Shown here one piece after another: positions 47,109 through 54,369 of a DNA stretch of 64,000 nt (the first letter of the stretch is position 1; each line of letters begins with the position of its first letter). The stretch is from Mycolicibacterium sp. CH28 (lineage in GTDB: Bacteria > Actinomycetota > Actinomycetes > Mycobacteriales > Mycobacteriaceae). Both the position numbers and the translations under genes were made by a program. The stretch is taken from NCBI RefSeq assembly GCF_004745805.1, contig NZ_SRLQ01000002.1, positions 248,001 through 312,000 of the forward strand, written 5' to 3'. Under the pieces are notes generated by a model. The model was not told where the DNA came from, ran no database searches, and was given only the letters and a program-made list of their open reading frames with translations.

Positions 47109-48567
47109 CGAGGTTCCACCGGTCGGGACGCGACTGGGCCAGCTGGCCGCCGAGTCGCCCGATCAGCCCGCGGTGACCTGCGACGGTCGGACCGTCACCC
47201 GCGCCGAGCTGGAATCGACATCGAATCGGCTGGCCCGCGCCTACGCCGAACTCGGGGTTCGCCAAGGCGATTACGTCACAATCGCCGTGCCGAACTCGAT
47301 CGAATGGGTGCAGGCGACGGTGGCGGTATGGAAGCTCGGCGCCGTCCCGCAGCCGCTGTCCCCGCGGCTGCCGGATGCCGAGTTCGCCGCCCTGCTCGAT
47401 CTGAAACCCCGGGCACTGCTGGTCGGCCGGACCGACCCGCGCGGGGTGGTGCCGTCGGTCGACGCGGAGTTCACCGGCAGTCCGGAATTGTCCGATGAAG
47501 CTCTGCCCGAGGCGGTTTCACCGGTCTGGAAGTCGATGGCCTCCGGCGGCAGCACCGGGCGACCCAAGCTGATCGAAGCCGGCGGGACGGGTAGGGTTCC
47601 CGCGGAGTTGCTGGCAATGTCGATGGGCAACGAGCCGACCGATACCCAATTGGTCCCGGTGCCGCTGAGCCACAACACCGGGTTCACCACGGCGACCATC
47701 GCGCTGCTGACCGGACAGCATCTGGTACTGATGCGCCGGTTCGATCCGGAACTGTTCCTGCGGCTGGTCGGCGAGCACCGGGTCGACTACCTGGCCACGG
47801 TGCCCACCATCATGCAGCGGTTGCTGCCGGTCTATCACGCCAACCCCGACGCCTACGACCTGTCGTCGCTGCGCCGGTTGTGGCACCTGGCCGCACCCTG
47901 CCCGCCCAACATCAAAGAGGCATGGATCGACCTGATCGGCCCGGACGCGGTGTGGGAACTCTACGGCGGCACCGAACTTCAGGCTCTGACGTTCATCAGC
48001 GGCTCGGAATGGTTGGCCCACCGCGGGTCGGTGGGTCGAGTGGTCGCCGGTGAGATGAGGGTGCTCGACGACGACGGCAACGAGTGCCCACCCGGGGTCC
48101 TCGGCGAGATCTTCATGCGGCCGAACCCCGGCAGCGCCCCGACCTATCGCTACATCGGCAGCACCGCCAAGTCCCACGACGGCTGGGACTCGCTGGGCGA
48201 TCTGGGCTGGTTCGACGAAGACGGCTACCTCTACCTGGCCGACCGGCGAGTGGACATGTTCACCGTCGGCGGGCGCAACGTGTATCCCGCCGAAATCGAG
48301 AACGCGCTGTCGGCGCATCCGGCGGTGCTGTCCTGCCTGGTGGTGGGGGTGCCGCACGACGACCTCGGCCAGGTGCCGCATGCGTTGGTGCACACCGAGA
48401 GCGACGAGCTCGACGAGGACGGCGTGCGCGCGTTCGTCGGCGGGCTGCTCGCGGACTACAAGGTGCCGCGCAGCGTGGAATTCGTCGGCAACCCGCTGCG
48501 CGACGACGCCGGCAAGGCGCGCCGGTCGGCGGTGCGCGACGAGGTCATCGCGCGGCTCAGACCCTAG
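47101..48567 (+). CDS. AMP-dependent acyl-CoA ligase
   Basis: 488 residues. AMP-binding P-loop SMASGGSTGRPKLIEAG (about 138-154), ELYGGTELQALTF (about 284), GDLGWFDEDGYLYLADRRVD (about 366) and the C-terminal DDAGKARRSAV with the catalytic lysine. The residue pattern is like fatty acid/bile acid-CoA ligases rather than the FAAL type of fadD23. ATG 47101 overlaps the phosphotriesterase stop. It is not part of the M. tuberculosis gene order around Rv0230c, where an acyl-CoA dehydrogenase gene (fadE4) lies, so it is probably a lineage-specific insertion. It converges with the kinase gene 15 bases away. Confidence 0.87.
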   Translation: MSDEVPPVGTRLGQLAAESPDQPAVTCDGRTVTRAELESTSNRLARAYAELGVRQGDYVTIAVPNSIEWVQATVAVWKLGAVPQPLSPRLPDAEFAALLDLKPRALLVGRTDPRGVVPSVDAEFTGSPELSDEALPEAVSPVWKSMASGGSTGRPKLIEAGGTGRVPAELLAMSMGNEPTDTQLVPVPLSHNTGFTTATIALLTGQHLVLMRRFDPELFLRLVGEHRVDYLATVPTIMQRLLPVYHANPDAYDLSSLRRLWHLAAPCPPNIKEAWIDLIGPDAVWELYGGTELQALTFISGSEWLAHRGSVGRVVAGEMRVLDDDGNECPPGVLGEIFMRPNPGSAPTYRYIGSTAKSHDGWDSLGDLGWFDEDGYLYLADRRVDMFTVGGRNVYPAEIENALSAHPAVLSCLVVGVPHDDLGQVPHALVHTESDELDEDGVRAFVGGLLADYKVPRSVEFVGNPLRDDAGKARRSAVRDEVIARLRP

Positions 48568-48582
48568 CTGCGAGCGGCGAAG

Positions 48583-49800
48583 TCAGACATCACCCACGGT
48601 CCCGTCGTCGAGCAGCGCGGGCAGTGCCGCCTCGGGTACATACATCCAGCGCGGAAGATGCCGCGCCGCATAGACGATTTCGCGCAGGACCTGCTGAAGC
48701 CGAAAGGCGCGCAACGGCCGGGGATCGTAGAGATGGCCGCACCCAAGGGCTGCCAGGTGATCGGCGTAGTGCCGCAGGAAGGATTGCCGGGCAGCATGAT
48801 CCACCGCTGCCAGCGCCCGGTCGTCGAGTTGATTGTGGCGGCGCGCGACAATCGCGACGTGGGCCAGCGACTGAGCCATTCCGGCGACGTCGAGGACCGC
48901 CGGGATCGGTAGCGCGCGCTGGGCTGCGGGCAACACCGGGTTGCCGTCGAAGTCGGTGACCACGTATCCCCCGCTGTAGTGCAGGACCTGGCCAACATGC
49001 AGATCGCCGTGCCCCTCGATCACCACGCTGCCGGCCAGATCACCCAGGGCGGTGAGGATCTGCTCGATCTGCGCGCCGCGATCACGCAGAAGCTCGGCCA
49101 TCGGCGACGGGCTCAGCGTTCGGGATTCGTCCAGTGTCTCCAGCGCCGCCTCACGCCACCGGCCGGCGTCGGCGCGGGATGCGGTGGTGGCGGTCCCGGC
49201 CAGGGCGGCGTGCAGTTCGGCGATCACGGTGCCGACCTGGGCGACCGCCGACTCCACCGCCTCGGTACCCGTTCCGGGTTCGCGCGCGGCGCGGGCCAGC
49301 AAATCCACCGCCCACGTCCAGCCGTCCACCGCGCCGGGCAGATACTCGTCGACGGACACCACCAGCGTCTCGGCGCCGTCGTCCGGCCGCCAGGTGACCA
49401 ATCCCCACGGGTTGGGCATGAAGCGAAAGTCGTTGGTACGCAGCACCTCGATCCGGTGTGGCGCAGGATGGGGACCGTCCTGCAGATGGGTTGCCCACTT
49501 GACTACCGCGGCATCCCCGACGATCACCGACTCGTTGGTCTGGTCGACGGCGATCGCGCGCTCCCCGGTGACGCGGCGCGACGTCCAGGCGTGCACGGTG
49601 AACCGGCCACGGGCCGAGACACCCGGTGCGGTCGCCAGCAGCGTCAACACGGCCTCGGCCGCTCCATCGCCGGGGTGCGCTCGCCGCCACGACCCGTCGG
49701 GGTCGCGCACCAGGGGCACAACCGCCAGCCCGTCGGGGCCTGAGACCACCGAAAGACGATGAGCATCTGCGAGATCCAGCGAGTCGAGTTCCCCGCTCAC
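48583..49800 (-). CDS. Maltokinase/glucosamine-kinase-like phosphotransferase
   Basis: 405 residues from GTG 49800. Kinase features of the Mak/APH fold: VVKWATHL (ATP-anchoring Lys), VEVLRTND-like IEVLRTNDFRFMPNPWGLV, then EGHGDLHVGQVLHY (catalytic loop HGDLHxxQ) and VVTDFDGNP (metal-binding Asp). Maltokinases usually read DFEGEP at that point; DFDGNP is what I recall for actinobacterial glucosamine kinases. There is no treS or glgE beside it. The start overlaps the stop of a glycosyltransferase remnant (GTGA), with GGGAAGG 15 bases upstream, so its translation may rely on that remnant. Sugar specificity is unresolved. Confidence 0.75.
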   Translation of the reverse strand: MSGELDSLDLADAHRLSVVSGPDGLAVVPLVRDPDGSWRRAHPGDGAAEAVLTLLATAPGVSARGRFTVHAWTSRRVTGERAIAVDQTNESVIVGDAAVVKWATHLQDGPHPAPHRIEVLRTNDFRFMPNPWGLVTWRPDDGAETLVVSVDEYLPGAVDGWTWAVDLLARAAREPGTGTEAVESAVAQVGTVIAELHAALAGTATTASRADAGRWREAALETLDESRTLSPSPMAELLRDRGAQIEQILTALGDLAGSVVIEGHGDLHVGQVLHYSGGYVVTDFDGNPVLPAAQRALPIPAVLDVAGMAQSLAHVAIVARRHNQLDDRALAAVDHAARQSFLRHYADHLAALGCGHLYDPRPLRAFRLQQVLREIVYAARHLPRWMYVPEAALPALLDDGTVGDV

Positions 49801-49925
49801 CGGCTGTGCTGCCTGCCTTCCCGCTCGATGACATCTGCGCCGACGTGCAGCGCGTCGCGCAGAATCGCGGCCAGCCCGATGCACTGATTGGTCGGTCCGT
49901 AGGCCGATTCCGGCCAGAACATCAT
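49797..49925 (-). pseudogene. N-terminal remnant of a glycosyltransferase (MGT/GT1-like)
   Basis: A 42-codon frame from ATG 49925 reads MMFWPESAYGPTNQCIGLAA, ILRDALHVGADVIEREGR and stops at TGA 49799-49797. The opening looks like the first beta-strand and loop of GT1-type enzymes (a WPESAYGPTN-CIG stretch before a RGH helix), but the protein breaks off after about 28 residues of similarity. The rest of the enzyme is absent. It may survive because its translation leads into the kinase gene start at 49800. Confidence 0.5.
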
Positions 49926-49982
49926 GGTCAACGGCCCAGAAGCCACAGCGGTCCCTTCAGATTCGACCGGATCTGGGTGCGA

Positions 49983-51191
49983 TCATCGCGCAATAACGGG
50001 TTCTGGCGCGTCGGTGACCGAACTATCCAACGGCGGAACCGGGGTGGTGCGGCCATCCCCGGGGCGGCCCGTGCCTGCCCGCCGGTACTCCCAGCGCCGC
50101 AGCGCGTTGCGGCACGGCGACTCGATGAGGGCATAGCTGACGGCCGCCATCGCGAAGCCCAGCACCAGGGTCAGCACCAGCATGACGATGAGGTTCCCGT
50201 TGAACATGAACTTGCCGACCATCGGGAACACCATCACCAGCGCGGCCAGGTGCCAGACGAACAGGCCGTAGGACCACCGGCCCAGGGTGACCATGACCGG
50301 GCTGCCGAGGATCCGATGGGGGGTGTCGGGCCGGTCGAGGACCAGCGGCGCCAGCAGGGCCCCGGCCACGATGGCGCCCATCGAGGTGCGCACGACGAAC
50401 TGGCCCAGCGTCGCCGGGACCAGATCCTTGGGCCCGGCCAGCGGCGAAGCCGAGACGAGGTAGGCCACCAGGCCGACGCCGAAGATCGCCCAGCGGTTGC
50501 GGGCCAGCCTATGCATCCGGCCGACCGGGCTGACCGTCAGTTCAGCCAGCAGCATGCCGGCGGCGAACCAGGACGCGTAGGCCGGCGGCCAGTTCAGGAA
50601 ATTCACACCGGCCGCGGTGTGAATCGGCAGCAGGCCCCAGCCCAGGCTGGCCAGCGCGATCGCGGCGATCACCGGCAGCCGGGCCCGCACCGCGAGCCGC
50701 CGGGCCAGGAACGCCAAGACCGGCAGCGCGAGGTAGAAGCTGACCTCGACCGACAGGCTCCACATCTGGGTCAACCCCGCGGTCAGCGTCAGCGGCACGT
50801 AGACCTGGGTGAGGGTGAGGTTAGCCAGCCACACGGTGAAGCTGGCGTGGTTGGCCTCGGGCAGCAGGGTCAGGATGACGACGACCGCCACCAGGTAACC
50901 GGGCAGGATTCGCACCAGCCGGGAGCGCAGGTAGTGCCCGGTGGGCGGGCGGTGGCGCAGCCCCCGGGCCGCCGCGGCATGGCCGCGCCACAACAGGAAT
51001 CCCGACAGCGCGAAGAAGACCGCTACGGCGAGGTCGAACCGGTGCAGCAGCCGACCCAGCACCGGGGTGGCCGTCCCGGTTTGGAACGCGACGTGGGTGA
51101 GAACCACGCCCATGGCCGCGCAGGCCCGCATCCCTTCGACCGCGGGGAGGAAGCCGCGGGTGCCCCCGACCTGCTCCGCGTTCGCTGCCAT
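49983..51191 (-). CDS. Membrane acyltransferase (acyltransferase-3 family), Rv0228-like
   Basis: 402 residues with about ten membrane helices. Family hallmarks: FLPAVEGMRACAAMGVVLTH with the catalytic His (about 33), and FFALSGFLLWRGHA (about 58). WSLSVEVSFYLALPVLAFLA and the end IESPCRNALRRWEYR are typical. Enzymes of this family transfer acetyl, succinyl or longer acyl groups to surface sugars. In M. tuberculosis Rv0228 sits beside Rv0227c and Rv0226c as here. Its glycan target is unknown; nearby AftD suggests arabinogalactan or lipoglycan, by context only. It is divergent from the DUF3068 gene. Confidence 0.9.
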   Translation of the reverse strand: MAANAEQVGGTRGFLPAVEGMRACAAMGVVLTHVAFQTGTATPVLGRLLHRFDLAVAVFFALSGFLLWRGHAAAARGLRHRPPTGHYLRSRLVRILPGYLVAVVVILTLLPEANHASFTVWLANLTLTQVYVPLTLTAGLTQMWSLSVEVSFYLALPVLAFLARRLAVRARLPVIAAIALASLGWGLLPIHTAAGVNFLNWPPAYASWFAAGMLLAELTVSPVGRMHRLARNRWAIFGVGLVAYLVSASPLAGPKDLVPATLGQFVVRTSMGAIVAGALLAPLVLDRPDTPHRILGSPVMVTLGRWSYGLFVWHLAALVMVFPMVGKFMFNGNLIVMLVLTLVLGFAMAAVSYALIESPCRNALRRWEYRRAGTGRPGDGRTTPVPPLDSSVTDAPEPVIAR

Positions 51192-51287
51192 GCAGCCAGT
51201 CTGCCGGTGCGCTGCGGTCCTGCGAAAGTGGGTACACCGAGGCTGCGGTGTGGCCTCCTAATGAGCCGGTAGCTCGGCGTCTGCTGT

Positions 51288-51324
51288 TAGGGTCAGACCT
51301 GTTTGCTTCGCCGTCAGGCGAAGC
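51288..51324 (+). promoter_or_regulatory. Promoter and 5' hairpin of the DUF3068 gene
   Basis: TAGGGT (51288-51293) is a -10 box predicting a start near 51300. Right after it, GCTTCGCC (51305-51312) and GGCGAAGC (51317-51324) form a perfect eight-pair stem with a GTCA loop at the 5' end of a leader of about 60 bases. It may stabilise the mRNA or bind a regulator. Confidence 0.5.
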
Positions 51325-51358
51325 GGAAGCCGTTCGCGAGTGAGGAGGCCACGGCAGC

Positions 51359-52558
51359 GTGAACCGCGCAGGCATGTTGCGTATCGGGGCATACGGGATC
51401 ATCGGGCTCGGAGCCGCCCTGCTGATTGCCGCGCTGCTGTTGTCGACCTACACCTCCGGCAAGATCAAGAAGATTCCGCTGAACATCGATGAGACGTTGG
51501 TCAGCGACGGGACCGGCACGGCGCTGGATCCGGTGTCGCTGTCCGGCGAGCGCTTCGTCATCGACAAGAACGTTCCCCTGGTGTCCCAGCAGCAGATCAC
51601 CGTCGAGTCCCCGGCTAACGCCGACGTGGTGACCTTCCAGGTGGGTACCAGCGTGCGACGCAGCGACAAGCAGCAGGACAACGGGCTGTTGCTGGCCATG
51701 GTCGACACGGTGACGCTCAACCGCACGACCGCGATGGCGATGTCGGATGACACCCATCCCGGCGGGTCGGTGCAGAAGCCCCGCACCCTCGAGGACAACA
51801 AGCCGCCGACCAACATCGCGTTGCCGCACGAGGGCCTGTCCTACCGGTTCCCGTTCAACACCGAGAAGAAGACCTACCCGTACTTCGACCCGATCGCGCA
51901 GAAGGCCTTCGACGCCAACTACGACGGCGAAGACGATGTCAACGGGCTGACGACCTACCGCTTCACCCAGAACGTCGGCTACGACGCCGACGGCAAGCTG
52001 GTCGAGCCGCTCAAGTACGCATCGCTGTTCGACAATGCCGAGGACGGCGAGGTGACCGCGCGGGCGTCGCTGTGGGGCCTGCCCGGACCGCCCGACGAGC
52101 CGGTCACGATGACCCGCTACTACGCGGCGCAGCGCACCTTCTGGGTGGATCCGGTGACTGGCACCATCGTCAAGTCCGAGGAGCACGCCAACCACTACTA
52201 CGCGCGCGACCCGGTCCGCCCGGAGATGGAATTGGCTGACTACAAGGTCACCTCGACCGAGCAGACCATCGAGTCTCAGGTCGCCTCGGCCCGCGACGAA
52301 CGCGACCGGGTTGGGCTGTGGTCGCGGGTCCTGCCGATCAGCTTCACCGCAGCCGGTCTGGTGGCCCTGGTCGGTGGCATCCTGCTCGGGACGTTCAGTG
52401 TGCGGGCCGAGTCAGCGCTGATCGACCCCGGCCTGGACACCGCCGACCACGGATTCTTCGGCAAGGACGAGACCGGGCCGATGCCCGCCGCAGAAGCCGC
52501 CACCGAGAAGCTACCCGCGGCGCGACCGGATCTGGAGCCCCCGCCCCCGCAGCGGTGA
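51359..52558 (+). CDS. DUF3068 envelope protein, Rv0227c-like
   Basis: 399 residues. One membrane helix near the start (GAYGIIGLGAALLIAALLL), a large outside domain (about 35-320) and a second helix near 325-347 (LPISFTAAGLVALVGGILLG) before a Pro-rich cytoplasmic tail. This PorA-like DUF3068 family is conserved in mycolate-containing bacteria and Rv0227c is reported essential. GTG 51359 follows GAGGAGG at 51342-51348 (ten bases). The next gene begins eight bases after the stop, giving an operon with the Rv0226c-like membrane protein. Role is unknown but surface-related by topology. Confidence 0.9.
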   Translation: MNRAGMLRIGAYGIIGLGAALLIAALLLSTYTSGKIKKIPLNIDETLVSDGTGTALDPVSLSGERFVIDKNVPLVSQQQITVESPANADVVTFQVGTSVRRSDKQQDNGLLLAMVDTVTLNRTTAMAMSDDTHPGGSVQKPRTLEDNKPPTNIALPHEGLSYRFPFNTEKKTYPYFDPIAQKAFDANYDGEDDVNGLTTYRFTQNVGYDADGKLVEPLKYASLFDNAEDGEVTARASLWGLPGPPDEPVTMTRYYAAQRTFWVDPVTGTIVKSEEHANHYYARDPVRPEMELADYKVTSTEQTIESQVASARDERDRVGLWSRVLPISFTAAGLVALVGGILLGTFSVRAESALIDPGLDTADHGFFGKDETGPMPAAEAATEKLPAARPDLEPPPPQR

Positions 52559-52565
52559 GCACGGT

Positions 52566-54299
52566 ATGACCCGGGCCCGCCGAGCGATCCGGTGGCTGGT
52601 ACCCGGATCTGCCCTCCTGTTGACCGTCGCGGTGACGGCACCGTTGTGGGCGCCCGGCTATCTGCTGCTGCGAGACGCGGTGTCCACCCCGCGGTCCTAC
52701 CTGTCCGACGCCGCGCTCGGTTTGAGCGAGTCGGCGCCGCGCGCCCTGCCCCAGGACTTTCTGGTGGCCGTCACCTCTGCCGTCGTCGACGGCGGCGTGA
52801 TCGTCAAGGCGCTGCTGATCGCCGGGATCTTCCTGGCCGGCTGGGGCGCCGCTCGACTGGCTGCGCTGCTGGTGCCCGATGCCGGCCCGGCCGGTCAGCT
52901 GGTGGCGAGCACGCTCGCGGTGTGGAACCCGTACGTCGCGGAACGGCTGCTGCAGGGGCATTGGAGCCTGCTGGTCGGCTATGGCTGCCTGCCCTGGGCG
53001 TCGGCCGCAGTGATCCGGCTGCGCCACGGCACTACCGTGCCGGGGCGGGCCCGCTGGGCGGCGGTGGTGTTCTGGATCGCGCTGGCCGGGCTGACCCCGA
53101 CCGGTCTGCTGCTGGCCGCCGTCGTGGCGCTGGTGTGTATCGCGGTAGCCGGCGAGGGAGTGTCCCGCCCGTGGTGCGCGGCCGGCGTCGTGACGACGGC
53201 AGCGCTGACCGCGCTGCCGTGGCTGACCGCGACGGCCCTCGGTGGAGCGCTCGGCGAGGCACCGTCGACAGGGGTCGTTGCCTTCGCCGCCCGCGCGGAG
53301 CCCGGTCTTGGCACCCTCGGCAGCCTGGCCGGCTTGGGCGGGATCTGGAACGCCGAGGCGGTTCCGTCCTCCCGCACAACGATTTTGGCGGTGCTCGCGA
53401 CGGCGGTTCTGTTGGCGGTGGTGGCCATCGGGTTGCCGACGCTGATTCGCCGCCGGACCGCGGTACCGCTGCTGATCCTGGCCGCGGTCAGCGTGCTGCT
53501 GCCCGCCGCGATGGCGACCGGGCCTGGGTTGGCGGCGTTGCGCGCACTGGTCGAGGCCGCGCCGGGCTTCGGGTTGTTTCGCGACGGCCAGAAGTGGGTT
53601 GCGCTGGCGATGCCGGGTTACGCCGTGGCCGGAGCGGCGGCGGTGGTGACGCTGCGGGGCCGGCTGCGGCCGGCCGTGACGGCGCTGGTCTGCGCGGTGG
53701 CGCTGATCGCGGTGCTGCCTGATCTGGTCTGGGGCGCCTGGGGAAAGGTGGCGTCGGTGCGCTATCCCGCCGGCTGGTATGCGGTGGCGCAGATCATCAA
53801 CACCGAACCGGCGACCGTGGCGGTGTTGCCCGCCGACAGCATGCGTGAGTTCGGCTGGTCGGGCCCGGCGCCGGTGCTGGACCCGCTGCCACGCTGGGTC
53901 CGCCCCGATGTGCTGGTGACCGGTGACCTCACGATTTCGAACGAGACCGTCCTCGGCGAGGGCGGTCACGCGCGGAAGGTCCAGCGCATGCTGCTGGCCG
54001 GCGACAGTCCCGAGGCGCTGGCCGGCGCCGGGGTCGGCTGGGTGGTCGTCGAATCGGGCAGCGCGGGAACGCTGGGCGACGCACGGAAGACACTGCAGCG
54101 CCTTCCGGTCGCCTACCGCGACGACGAGCTGACCCTCTACCGGGCGGGCGGCACCAGTCCGGCCGCCGCCACGGGCAACCGCACCGCGGTAGTGGCCGCG
54201 CACCTGGTGTGGCTGACGCTACTGGCGGGCGCCGGGGCGATCCTGGCGGTGGCGGCGCGCCGGCGGCCAACTTCGGTGACCCGCCGCGCAGCCGACTGA
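52566..54299 (+). CDS. Polytopic membrane protein, Rv0226c-like
   Basis: 577 residues, the same size as Rv0226c (576), with about 12 helices and a C-terminal outside/inside domain (VMREFGWSGPAPVL region after about 420). The stretch AVWNPYVAERLLQGHWSLLV recalls the loops of GT-C glycosyltransferases, which would fit its place among cell-wall glycan genes, but the usual acid motif was not identified. ATG 52566 is seven bases after the DUF3068 stop, so the two are co-transcribed. Function unknown; candidate GT-C-type enzyme or partner of DUF3068. Confidence 0.85.
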   Translation: MTRARRAIRWLVPGSALLLTVAVTAPLWAPGYLLLRDAVSTPRSYLSDAALGLSESAPRALPQDFLVAVTSAVVDGGVIVKALLIAGIFLAGWGAARLAALLVPDAGPAGQLVASTLAVWNPYVAERLLQGHWSLLVGYGCLPWASAAVIRLRHGTTVPGRARWAAVVFWIALAGLTPTGLLLAAVVALVCIAVAGEGVSRPWCAAGVVTTAALTALPWLTATALGGALGEAPSTGVVAFAARAEPGLGTLGSLAGLGGIWNAEAVPSSRTTILAVLATAVLLAVVAIGLPTLIRRRTAVPLLILAAVSVLLPAAMATGPGLAALRALVEAAPGFGLFRDGQKWVALAMPGYAVAGAAAVVTLRGRLRPAVTALVCAVALIAVLPDLVWGAWGKVASVRYPAGWYAVAQIINTEPATVAVLPADSMREFGWSGPAPVLDPLPRWVRPDVLVTGDLTISNETVLGEGGHARKVQRMLLAGDSPEALAGAGVGWVVVESGSAGTLGDARKTLQRLPVAYRDDELTLYRAGGTSPAAATGNRTAVVAAHLVWLTLLAGAGAILAVAARRRPTSVTRRAAD

Positions 54300-54369
54300 G
54301 TACACGTATCCTCCTCGAGGACAGCGCGTTTCGCACCATGCAACAATTGGCCCTGGATTGAGGACGAGG

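Noticed and set aside
49626..51272. A 548-codon plus-strand frame across the kinase and acyltransferase genes
   Set aside because: Composition rich in R, Q, H and G, no domains, and it crosses two genes that are clear on the other strand.
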